Part shown: positions 17,794-25,177 of the stretch, piece after piece
Layout: every line of letters begins with the position of its first letter
How positions within the stretch are numbered: position 1 is the stretch's first letter
Source: GWE2-42-39 sp942493345
Lineage (GTDB): Bacteria > Bacteroidota > Bacteroidia > Bacteroidales > Prolixibacteraceae
Assembly: GCA_942493345.1 (NCBI GenBank)
Contig: OW818695.1
Location: forward strand, 2,108,001-2,172,000
Length of the DNA: 64,000 bases
Direction: 5' to 3'
Position numbers and translations under genes: made by a program
The notes under the pieces: generated by a model
The model's database searches: none
Seen by the model: the letters and a program-made list of their open reading frames with translations, nothing else
Told to the model about the DNA's origin: nothing

Positions 17794-19023
17794 TTATCCT
17801 TTTTGCTTAATATCATACGCCATCAGAACTTCACCTCTGCGAACAAATAACACCCCATTGGCTATGGCTAAATGTGCCAGGCGAGGGCCGTTCCCCAAGG
17901 TAATTTTAAATGAACTTACCAACTCCAGGTTATTCCCATTCATACGAAACAAACACAATCTTCCAATTTTGTCTTCGTAACTATACAACATATTATCAGC
18001 GACAAGGAAATTGCAAGCGTTCATTTTGTCGTAACACGACAACGTTTTCCCGGTTTTCATATCAAGGCAAAAAATACCTTTCTCGCTACCCGACACTACT
18101 ATTTTATCGTTAAAAAGCACAGCGCCTCCCATAAAATTTACATTAACCGAATCGGTCCATACAACTGAACGTTTAGTCCAATCGTCGTTCCAACTGCACA
18201 AGGTTCCGTGATTAAATTCACCTGTAGAATAGATTTGATTTTTATTCACCAACGGTATTGTTCCCGGTATATGCAAATCTTTCCAACTAATTTCCCCGGT
18301 ATTGCCATCAATAATCAGGTCATATTTTCGGGTTGAAGTAAAAATTGCTTTTTTATTGTCAATGGAGAGAAGAACCGGTGAAGAAAAACTGGTTGTGTCG
18401 TTTATGCTTGCCGATTTCCAAATTGTTTCGCCTGTTAATCGGTTTAATGCAACCATGGTAGTGGCGTTCCCGCATGGCGTAATAATCATTTTGTCGTCAA
18501 ATAGAAGTGGCGATTCGGCAGTTCCATTTAGAACTAGATTATCTCCCATGCCGCTGAATTTGTCATAGGCCGCTATTTTCCAGTCGATATTTCCGGTTTT
18601 ACAATCGAAACAGGCAACATCACCCAATACGCTAATGGCATATACTTTATTTTTATAAACGGTAGGAGTAGTGCGGCTTTGGGGCCACTCATTATCTTTT
18701 GAAGCCCGTCCGAATGGTTTTTCCCATTTCACATTTCCATTGAGATCCAGGGCAGTTAGTATTTCAACAGAATCGCGTTTCCCAATTGTATAAACCATTT
18801 GATTCTGAATCGCAGTTGAAGAAAAACCATCGCCAACCGAATCTGCCGACCATAAAAGTTTTGGCCCGTCAATCGGCCAAACTTTCAGCAAGTTTGTTTC
18901 AGTACAAATGCCATCGCGCATCGGGCCACGCCATTGAGGCCACTGGGCGAATGTATTATTTACAGAGAGAAGACAAAACAAGCCCATAAGAGCCCCCAAA
19001 AAGGGAAAAAGTTGTTTTTTCAT
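17794..19023 (-). CDS. Exported PQQ-type beta-propeller protein
   Basis: 409 residues with a clear signal peptide (FPFLGALMGLFCLLSVNNTFAQ). The mature part begins WPQWRGPMRDG, a sequence common at the start of PQQ-like outer-membrane or periplasmic propeller proteins. Repeating blades follow (GNVKWEKPF, GNIDWKIAA, GETIWKSA, GEISWKDL) with the W-x-x-P/A spacing of PQQ_2 repeats. No catalytic dehydrogenase residues or cytochrome motif are seen, so a scaffold or binding role (as for BamB) is more likely than an enzymatic one. It lies between the permease scar/ATPase pair and the HELGH gene on the same strand. Confidence 0.82.
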   Translation of the reverse strand: MKKQLFPFLGALMGLFCLLSVNNTFAQWPQWRGPMRDGICTETNLLKVWPIDGPKLLWSADSVGDGFSSTAIQNQMVYTIGKRDSVEILTALDLNGNVKWEKPFGRASKDNEWPQSRTTPTVYKNKVYAISVLGDVACFDCKTGNIDWKIAAYDKFSGMGDNLVLNGTAESPLLFDDKMIITPCGNATTMVALNRLTGETIWKSASINDTTSFSSPVLLSIDNKKAIFTSTRKYDLIIDGNTGEISWKDLHIPGTIPLVNKNQIYSTGEFNHGTLCSWNDDWTKRSVVWTDSVNVNFMGGAVLFNDKIVVSGSEKGIFCLDMKTGKTLSCYDKMNACNFLVADNMLYSYEDKIGRLCLFRMNGNNLELVSSFKITLGNGPRLAHLAIANGVLFVRRGEVLMAYDIKQKG

Positions 19024-19090
19024 ACAGAATTTTGAATTAAGCTATTTCGGTTTATTACATTCTTTTTGGTCTTTCAGTCAAAACAATTCA

Positions 19091-19190
19091 CTATTCATAT
19101 CGCAACGACTCCACCGGGTTTCGTGTGGCTGCTTTCCAGCTTACCGTCGGTAAAGCAATTCTTGCTAGTAGCCTGCCAACAACACTCACT
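19091..19190 (-). pseudogene. Scar of another FtsX-type permease (C-terminal tail only)
   Basis: Read on the minus strand towards a TAG at 19091-19093, the codons give VGRLLARIALPTVS then WKAATRNPVESLRYE. This is the array's tail, with three residues missing relative to the usual VSWQSWKAATRN, that is, a 9-base in-frame deletion. Nothing else of the permease remains: the segment abuts the stop of the downstream ATPase gene. The most direct reading is that a permease once followed this ATPase and was removed by a deletion leaving only its 3' end. Confidence 0.8.
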
Positions 19191-19920
19191 AGTACAAATC
19201 GGTCTTGCCGGAATCTATTCGTGGCGATGAAACAGCAAATTCAGTATTGCTTATGAAGTCTTTCCTGATAATTCCGTCTTCCAGCCGGATGATCCGTTTT
19301 CCATACCCGGCAAATTTCTCGTTGTGGGTCACCTGGATGATGGTCATTCCCTCGTCATTCAGGGTTTTTAGTGTTCCCATGATCATCTCACCCTGAACAG
19401 ATTGCAGGTTTCCGGTAGGCTCGTCGGCCAGCAAGAGTTTGGGTTTGCCAATAATTGCACGGGCAATTCCAACGAGTTGCTGTTGCCCTCCGGAAAGTTG
19501 CTGTGGAAACAGGTCCTTTTTGGCGACCATGTTAAAGCGGTCGAGCAGGTCGGCCACCATAGCTTGACGGTCGCGGTTTTTTACTCCTTTGTAAATCAGC
19601 GGTGTTTCAATGTTTTCGTAAACGGTCATTTCTTCAATCAGGTGATAAGCCTGAAAAATGAAGCCCATGAAATTGCGGTGGTATTCAACTTTGGCTTTTT
19701 CTTTTAGGTCGAGTACCGATTTGTCGTACAGCGAATATTCACCGGCTGACGGCGCATCGAGCAACCCGATAATATTCAGCAAAGTAGATTTTCCCGAACC
19801 ACTTGGCCCCATGATACTCAGGAATTCACCTTCTTTTACTTCCAGATTGATGGCTTTCAGTACAAACGTCCGCTGAAACTTTGAATCGTAGTATTTGTCG
19901 ATGTTGGTTAATTGAATCAT
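19189..19920 (-). CDS. ABC transporter ATP-binding protein, LolD/MacB type, with altered signature and D-loop
   Basis: 243 residues. Cytoplasmic ATPase expected to power the FtsX-type permeases. Walker A is GPSGSGKST, the Q-loop lies in GFIFQAYHL, Walker B is LLLADE, and the H-loop is in VTHNE. Two positions differ from almost all relatives, including the neighbouring ATPase: the signature reads LSGGQQQLVGIARA (Leu where Arg is usual, Gly for Ala) and the D-loop reads GNLQS (Gln for Asp). The C-terminal ~20 residues (SSPRIDSGKTDLY) are an unusual extension that runs up to the permease scar. Possibly a weakened or heteromeric-partner ATPase. 27 bases separate it from the upstream ATPase gene. 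Confidence 0.9.
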   Translation of the reverse strand: MIQLTNIDKYYDSKFQRTFVLKAINLEVKEGEFLSIMGPSGSGKSTLLNIIGLLDAPSAGEYSLYDKSVLDLKEKAKVEYHRNFMGFIFQAYHLIEEMTVYENIETPLIYKGVKNRDRQAMVADLLDRFNMVAKKDLFPQQLSGGQQQLVGIARAIIGKPKLLLADEPTGNLQSVQGEMIMGTLKTLNDEGMTIIQVTHNEKFAGYGKRIIRLEDGIIRKDFISNTEFAVSSPRIDSGKTDLY

Positions 19921-19947
19921 CGTGTTTTCTGTTTCTTTTGATTTTGG

Positions 19948-20643
19948 CTATATCACCTCCCCCATCTTCTTCTTCACTTCTTCGGTAAGAATCTGCCCGT
20001 CGAACAGATTTACTACGCGATGAGCAAATTCAGAGTCGTGCATTGAGTGGGTTACCATCACAATGGTGGTTCCTTCGCGATTGAGTTCGGTAAGTAAGTT
20101 CATGACTTCGAGGCCGTTTTTCGAATCCAGGTTTCCGGTCGGCTCATCGGCGAGGATGAGTTTAGGATTGGCTACTACGGCGCGGGCAATGGCCACACGT
20201 TGCTGCTGACCACCCGACAATTGTTGTGGAAAGTGTTTCTTCCGGTGACTGATTTTCATGCGTTCGAGAACCGATTCAACCATCTGTTTCCGTTCCGAAG
20301 CTTTCAACTTCAGATAAATCAGGGGGAGTTCCACGTTTTCATAAACATTCAACTCATCAATCAGGTTGAAACTTTGGAACACGAACCCGATGTTTCCTTT
20401 GCGAAGCTGGGTGCGATTGCGTTCCTTCAACTGACCGACTTCCTGATTGTCGAAAAGATATTGGCCGCCAGACGGGTTGTCGAGCAATCCGATGATGTTG
20501 AGCAAGGTCGATTTTCCGCAGCCCGACGGTCCCATAATGGCCACAAATTCTCCTTTCTGAACATGTAAACTGACTTGGTTCAACGCACTGGTTTCAATTT
20601 CTTCAGTGCGGAACACTTTGGTGAGATTGACTGTTTTAATCAT
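19948..20643 (-). CDS. ABC transporter ATP-binding protein, LolD/MacB type (canonical)
   Basis: 231 residues. All expected motifs are intact: Walker A GPSGCGKST, Q-loop GFVFQSFNL, signature LSGGQQQRVAIARAV, Walker B LILADE, D-loop GNLDS, H-loop MVTHSM. LolD/MacB-type ATPases pair with FtsX-domain permeases and drive extraction or mechanotransmission across the periplasm rather than ordinary transport. It stands between the membrane-fusion protein and the variant ATPase on the same strand. With five intact permeases and only two ATPases in the locus, this one probably serves several permeases. Confidence 0.93.
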   Translation of the reverse strand: MIKTVNLTKVFRTEEIETSALNQVSLHVQKGEFVAIMGPSGCGKSTLLNIIGLLDNPSGGQYLFDNQEVGQLKERNRTQLRKGNIGFVFQSFNLIDELNVYENVELPLIYLKLKASERKQMVESVLERMKISHRKKHFPQQLSGGQQQRVAIARAVVANPKLILADEPTGNLDSKNGLEVMNLLTELNREGTTIVMVTHSMHDSEFAHRVVNLFDGQILTEEVKKKMGEVI

Positions 20644-20646
20644 AAG

Positions 20647-20830
20647 GCCCCTCCTAACCTCCCCAAAGGGGAGGAATTTTGGCTTTCCAAAGCTCGTTTT
20701 GTCAAAGACATGGAAAGCATGGTTAAATTAACTAATGTCATATTTTTAAAATTACTCATTTTTCTTTCTACTTTACATTTCAAGACCGCCGCTCCTCTTG
20801 TTCCTCCCCTTTGGGGAGGTTAGGAGGGGC
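20647..20830. repeat. Inverted-repeat element between ATPase and membrane-fusion genes
   Basis: Two perfectly inverted 29-base arms (20647-20675 and 20802-20830; core CCTCCCCAAAGGGGAGG plus flanking TAACC/GGTTA) enclose about 126 bases with no gene. Each arm is itself palindromic. The same GGGGAGGTTAGG theme recurs at 22128-22289 and, degenerate, at 20831-20863. It resembles a short non-coding mobile or palindromic repeat (MITE/REP-like), or a strong mRNA structure inside the operon. Confidence 0.75.
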
Positions 20831-20867
20831 TATTCCCTACCCTTTGTAAGGGTTGGGGGAGGCTTTC

Positions 20868-22124
20868 CTATTTAAACACAATCTTATCGTTGTCCCCAAA
20901 CAACTCATACCCCGAAGTGATTACTTTCTCTCCTTCCTTCAAACCTTCCAGCACTTCGTAATACTGCGGGTTCTGTTTTCCAATTCGGATACTTCGTTTT
21001 TCGGCTTCTGTTTCTTTTTCATTGAGAACATACACCCATTGTCCTCCGGTGCTTTGGAAGAAACCTCCGCGTGGCAATAGCACTGCTTTTTCGGATTGTC
21101 CGAGCTCCAGTTTTATATGGTAGGTCTGCCCGGTACGGATATTTTCAGGTTTTTCACCTTCAAAAACCATATCAATTTCGAACTGTCCTTCACGAACTTC
21201 GGGATAAACTTTCTTTACATTCAACTGAAAATTAATGCCATTTCGTTCAAAAGTTGCCAGCAAATCGCGACGTACCCGGTCGATGTAATGCTCATCGATA
21301 CGGGCATTCACCTTGTAATTCGTCAACACATGGATCATGCCAATGCGCTGTCCTTTGTTGATTGATTCCCCGACTTCGGCATTGAGCAAACCAAGTTGCC
21401 CGTCGACAGGGGCTTTTACATTCAAATCTTCGCGCCGTTGTTGAACCACATGCAAGTTCAGTTGCATATTTTCCATGTTTTGTTCTATCTGTACTTTTTG
21501 GTTTTCACGGAAAATAGAATCCTGTACTAACTTTTTGAAAATCAATTCGCGGTTCTTTTTCGAACGAAAATAATTTTCTTCCACCTGAAGATACTCTTCT
21601 TTGGCAATCAATCCTTCATTGAACAACGCCTTCTGTTGTTCGTAGTTCCGTGCCAACCGCACAATTTCGTAATCAATTTGAAGCAATTGCTGTTTGTTCT
21701 GTATTTTTTGCTGCTCCATTTGTATCTGGGTGTTGCGCAACTCGTTGGTTTGGTATGCCAGGCTCGATTCGCTGTTCATTATATTCAGGTTGAGGTCGTT
21801 GTTCCTCAGCTTCAGGATTACATCGCCTTTTTTCACCATCTCTCCTTCTTCAATCAGTTTTTCTTCCACTTTTCCCCCTTCTTCGGCATCAAGAAAAATT
21901 GTTAAAATGGGCTCCACCTGGCCAATTACTGTGATGTAATCGTTAAAAAGGCCCGATTCAACAGCGCTGATGGTAATCTTGTCTTTTTCGGCGCGAAAGA
22001 CCGAGCCGTGTTCCGAAAATATTGCTTTGTACAGCAAAAAAGCAAATGCAAGCCCCGCAACAATCCAAATGATGTGTTTGCGTTTCAGTCCTTTCTTCTT
22101 TTCTATGACTTTATCCATTGACAT
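20868..22124 (-). CDS. Periplasmic membrane-fusion protein (HlyD/MacA-type efflux adaptor)
   Basis: 418 residues from ATG 22124 (MSMDKVIEKKKGLKRKH). The frame is open up to 22172, but that extension (MGRFFLPSLGGAGGG) is just translated repeat DNA, so I reject it; 22118 is a second possible start. A single membrane anchor (HIIWIVAGLAFAFLLYKAIF) is followed by lipoyl/barrel-sandwich halves (VEEKLIEEGEMVKKGDVILK and VKAPVDGQLGLLN) around a long coiled-coil hairpin (about residues 110-215), then a beta-barrel domain and C-terminal membrane-proximal domain (LLPRGGFF). It links the inner-membrane permeases to the TolC-type channel. It lies between two inverted-repeat elements, same strand as its partners. 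Confidence 0.92.
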   Translation of the reverse strand: MSMDKVIEKKKGLKRKHIIWIVAGLAFAFLLYKAIFSEHGSVFRAEKDKITISAVESGLFNDYITVIGQVEPILTIFLDAEEGGKVEEKLIEEGEMVKKGDVILKLRNNDLNLNIMNSESSLAYQTNELRNTQIQMEQQKIQNKQQLLQIDYEIVRLARNYEQQKALFNEGLIAKEEYLQVEENYFRSKKNRELIFKKLVQDSIFRENQKVQIEQNMENMQLNLHVVQQRREDLNVKAPVDGQLGLLNAEVGESINKGQRIGMIHVLTNYKVNARIDEHYIDRVRRDLLATFERNGINFQLNVKKVYPEVREGQFEIDMVFEGEKPENIRTGQTYHIKLELGQSEKAVLLPRGGFFQSTGGQWVYVLNEKETEAEKRSIRIGKQNPQYYEVLEGLKEGEKVITSGYELFGDNDKIVFK

Positions 22125-22127
22125 AAT

Positions 22128-22289
22128 GCCTCCCCCGGCCCCTCCTAAGGAGGGGAGAAAAAACCTCCCCATCTTGAGATAACCGTTTATTTTTTACATT
22201 TTTCATTTCTCAAAATTTACTTATTTATGCTATTTTTCATTTCTCTTTCTTTTCTAATTCCTCTCCCTTTGGGGAGGTTAGGTGGGGCC
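22128..22289. repeat. Second, degenerate copy of the GGGGAGG inverted-repeat element
   Basis: Left part 22128-22169 contains the 17-base palindrome CCCCTCCTAAGGAGGGG (22139-22155) and a CCTCCCC block. The right part 22260-22289 (TTTGGGGAGGTTAGGTGGGG) is an inverted, imperfect partner. The ~90 bases between are AT-rich and non-coding. Same family as the element at 20647-20830, here between the tolC-like and membrane-fusion genes. Confidence 0.65.
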
Positions 22290-22291
22290 AA

Positions 22292-23629
22292 TTACTCCCA
22301 AAATCGTTTCCCGGAATAAAATTCAATTGTTTTTTTCTTCATTTCCAGTTGCAATTTTGCCCGTAATACCTGACTATTCGAGTTCGCATATCGGTTTTTT
22401 ACTACATAAAAATCAATCACACTGATCAAACCCTGATCAAATTTTTTCTCGGCAGTCTGATACGCAAGCTGGTCAACTTCTTTTTGTTTTTCATATTGAA
22501 GGAATTCTTTTCCCAATGCTTCCAACTCGTTCAGGGTACTGGTCATTTCGAAATACAATTTTTGCTTTTCACTTGACAGACGGGCTTTTGCCAGCTCTAC
22601 TTCCAGTTTTGCCTGTTTAATATTCGAACGATTGTCCCATCGACTGAATATCGGAAGACTTAGCGAAGCCCCGAGTGATTGGCTTTTATTATTTTTGAAT
22701 TGTTCGCCAAAACCGATTACGTTTCCTGAATTATCTTTATACGTTTCGGAATATCCTGTATTGATTGAGCCTCCGGCGATTAACGATGGATACAATGCCG
22801 AACGACTGATCGCCAGGCTTTTCTCACTGGCTTTTAACTGGCTCATAAACGACTGGAAATACGGCGACCAACTCGTATAACTTTCAAATAACTGGTCACG
22901 CAGCGGAATGGTTTCGTTCAATACTGAATATTCTTCGTAGCTTGGTTCCACCTCAACGGCATTCGTCATATTCATTAGTTGACTAAGTTTCAGGTGTGCC
23001 GAAACCAAACTGTTCTCTATTTGTATCCGGCGAAGTTGCTCTGCTTCGAGGTTGGCGCGCACTTCCAGCAAATCCGATTTTGACTTGATCCCTACTTCTG
23101 CCTGTTTTTCCGTAGCTTTCATGTTTAACTTCGACGTTTCTACCTGCTCCTTTGCAATCTCCAACATCCCACGGTAATAGATAATATCAAAAAAAGCATT
23201 CATTACCCCAAAAGCCAAATCGTCAACAGCGTTCAACCGATTGTATTCCGATACTTTTTTCCTGAATTTTTCATACTGAATCTGGTTCTGTAACCTGAAC
23301 CCATCGAAAAGAACGACCGAGCTGCTGAGATTGTACGTATTATTGAAAAATTCAGTATTGATAATATCGTTTGTGTTCGGGTCGACAGAGCGTCCAAAAC
23401 TCAAGCCGGCATTCGAAGAAAGGCTGACTCCCGGCAATAAGTCACGCTTCGATTGATTGAAGGCTTCTCCCGACATTTTTTCCTGAATGTTGTACTGGCT
23501 GAGGTCGATATTATTTTCAATGGCAAACGAAACACATTGGTTCAAACTCCACTTTTGTTGAGCGACCAATGTGTTCCCTCCTACCATACAAATAAAAATG
23601 AAAAAAAACATGAAGTATTTTAATCGCAT
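22292..23629 (-). CDS. TolC-family outer-membrane efflux protein
   Basis: 445 residues from ATG 23629, which gives an immediate signal peptide (MRLKYFMFFFIFICMVGGNTLVAQ). The frame continues to 23671, but that start would overlap the probable promoter and bury the signal peptide, so I reject it. The mature protein opens with KWSLNQCVSFAIENN, typical of OEP/TolC family members. It has two repeats of long helices (VEVGIKSKSDLLEVRANLEA and the second-half equivalent FDQGLISVIDFYVVKN) and conserved beta-strand starts (LSLPIF). It forms the outer-membrane exit duct for the membrane-fusion protein and FtsX-type permeases encoded downstream. First gene of the long minus-strand operon. Confidence 0.93.
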   Translation of the reverse strand: MRLKYFMFFFIFICMVGGNTLVAQQKWSLNQCVSFAIENNIDLSQYNIQEKMSGEAFNQSKRDLLPGVSLSSNAGLSFGRSVDPNTNDIINTEFFNNTYNLSSSVVLFDGFRLQNQIQYEKFRKKVSEYNRLNAVDDLAFGVMNAFFDIIYYRGMLEIAKEQVETSKLNMKATEKQAEVGIKSKSDLLEVRANLEAEQLRRIQIENSLVSAHLKLSQLMNMTNAVEVEPSYEEYSVLNETIPLRDQLFESYTSWSPYFQSFMSQLKASEKSLAISRSALYPSLIAGGSINTGYSETYKDNSGNVIGFGEQFKNNKSQSLGASLSLPIFSRWDNRSNIKQAKLEVELAKARLSSEKQKLYFEMTSTLNELEALGKEFLQYEKQKEVDQLAYQTAEKKFDQGLISVIDFYVVKNRYANSNSQVLRAKLQLEMKKKTIEFYSGKRFWE

Positions 23630-23655
23630 GTTATAACTATTTTTCATCATACCAA

Positions 23656-23670
23656 ACCAGAACAGTGCCA
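23656..23670 (-). promoter_or_regulatory. Candidate sigma-54 (-24/-12) promoter for the efflux operon
   Basis: On the minus strand TTGGCACTGTTCTGGTTT matches the -24 element (TGGCAC) exactly, with the -12 element (TGGT versus TTGC) only partly conserved but correctly spaced. It lies 27 bases before the chosen tolC-like ATG and beside the gene for an NtrC-type activator, which requires sigma-54. Confidence 0.45.
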
Positions 23671-23815
23671 AAAATGTAACTATCAGAAAAACAACACAAT
23701 TTGAATTTTAGCTATTTGTTTTCGTTAAAATAATGGACATAAATTTGTAAAAATATTTTACAACCTATTGACATCGGCTGACAACTCGCTTACTTTTGAT
23801 AAAAAAATCCGGAAA

Positions 23816-25177
23816 ATGAAAGGCAAGATTCTGATTGTTGACGACAATAAAAGTATTATCAGTGCTTTGGAGATATTGCTTGGTCCTGAATTCGACCTTG
23901 TAAAAGGTATTTCGAACCCGAACCTGATTACAACAGAACTCCGGACAACCGACTACAACCTCGTTATATTGGATATGAATTTTCAGGCCGGGGTAAATAC
24001 TGGCAACGAAGGTCTGTTTTGGTTAAGCCGGATCAAAGAATCGAATCCCGACTTGTCGGTTGTGCTGATTACGGCATACAGCGATGTGGAACTGGCCGTA
24101 AAAGCGCTGAAACAGGGAGCCGGCGATTTTATACCAAAACCCTGGGAAAACAGCAAATTGCTGGCTACCGTAAAAGCGGCAATCCAACTGAATCTCTCGA
24201 AAAGAGAAGTTGGCCAGTTGCGGCAAAAGGAAAAAGGTTTGATTCAGGAACTAAAAGGCGAACAAAAATACATTGTTGGCTCATCACCACAACTAATGCA
24301 GGTGATGAACATGGTACGGAAAGTTGCCAAAACAGAAGCCAACATCCTGATCACAGGCGAAAACGGCACCGGGAAAGAGTTGGTTGCCCGCGAAATACAC
24401 CGGCTTTCGGCCCGGAGCAACGACATCATGGTAAGTGTCGATATGGGCGCCATCAGCGAAACGCTTTTCGAAAGCGAGTTGTTTGGCCACGTGAAAGGCG
24501 CTTTTACCGATGCCCGCGAGAATCGCGCAGGTAAATTCGAAACAGCCAATAAAGGCACTCTTTTTCTCGACGAGATTGGCAACCTTTCGTTTCAGCTCCA
24601 GGCAAAACTGCTGGCAGCCATTCAGAACCGCGAAATTATGCGCGTTGGCTCCGACCGTTCGATCCCGGTCGATATCCGACTGGTTTGTGCGACCAATAAA
24701 AACCTGCCGCAAATGGTCGAAGAAGGCGTGTTTCGCGAAGATTTGCTGTACCGAATCAATACCATCCAGATTGAACTTCCTCCATTGCGCGAGCGGGGCG
24801 ACGATATTCTTGCACTGTCCGAATTTTTCCTGAAGAAATTTGCTTCGAAATACGAAAAACACGGGCTGAAAATTAACAGCGCAGCGCAGGATAAACTGAT
24901 AAAATACCAGTGGCCTGGCAACATCCGCGAATTGCAGCACACAATCGAAAAGGCAGTAATTTTAAGCGATACAACCGTTCTGAAACCGGAAGATTTTTTC
25001 CTTCGCCCGGTTACTTCGGGACGGTTCGACGACGGACAACTGACTCTCGAAGAAATGGAAAAACGGATGATCATGGCAGCAATCGACAAAAACGCCGGAA
25101 ATATGAGCCTGGCCTCCGGGCAACTCGGCATCACACGACAAACGCTTTATAACAAGATTAAAAAATACGGGATATGA
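23816..25177 (+). CDS. NtrC-type sigma-54-dependent response regulator
   Basis: 453 residues from ATG 23816 (MKGKILIVDDNKS); a TTG further upstream in frame would add an unlikely lead. The receiver domain has Asp9/Asp10 and phospho-acceptor Asp53 (VILDMNF). The AAA+ domain has Walker A GENGTGKE, the sigma-54 contact loop reading GAFTDA instead of the classical GAFTGA, and Walker B GTLFLDEIGN. The C-terminal Fis-type helix-turn-helix is AGNMSLASGQLGITRQTLYN. It is expected to activate sigma-54 promoters after phosphorylation by the kinase whose gene overlaps its stop by 4 bases. It diverges from the tolC-like gene, so the efflux operon is the obvious target. Confidence 0.93.
   Translation: MKGKILIVDDNKSIISALEILLGPEFDLVKGISNPNLITTELRTTDYNLVILDMNFQAGVNTGNEGLFWLSRIKESNPDLSVVLITAYSDVELAVKALKQGAGDFIPKPWENSKLLATVKAAIQLNLSKREVGQLRQKEKGLIQELKGEQKYIVGSSPQLMQVMNMVRKVAKTEANILITGENGTGKELVAREIHRLSARSNDIMVSVDMGAISETLFESELFGHVKGAFTDARENRAGKFETANKGTLFLDEIGNLSFQLQAKLLAAIQNREIMRVGSDRSIPVDIRLVCATNKNLPQMVEEGVFREDLLYRINTIQIELPPLRERGDDILALSEFFLKKFASKYEKHGLKINSAAQDKLIKYQWPGNIRELQHTIEKAVILSDTTVLKPEDFFLRPVTSGRFDDGQLTLEEMEKRMIMAAIDKNAGNMSLASGQLGITRQTLYNKIKKYGI

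Noticed and set aside
22124..22172. Upstream start of the membrane-fusion protein
   Set aside because: The extra residues (GRFFLPSLGGAGGG) are a translation of the GGGGAGG repeat, not protein sequence.
20640..22290. Repeated GGGGAGG blocks as a CRISPR array
   Set aside because: Only inverted pairs with irregular spacing, no constant direct repeat or spacers, and no cas genes.
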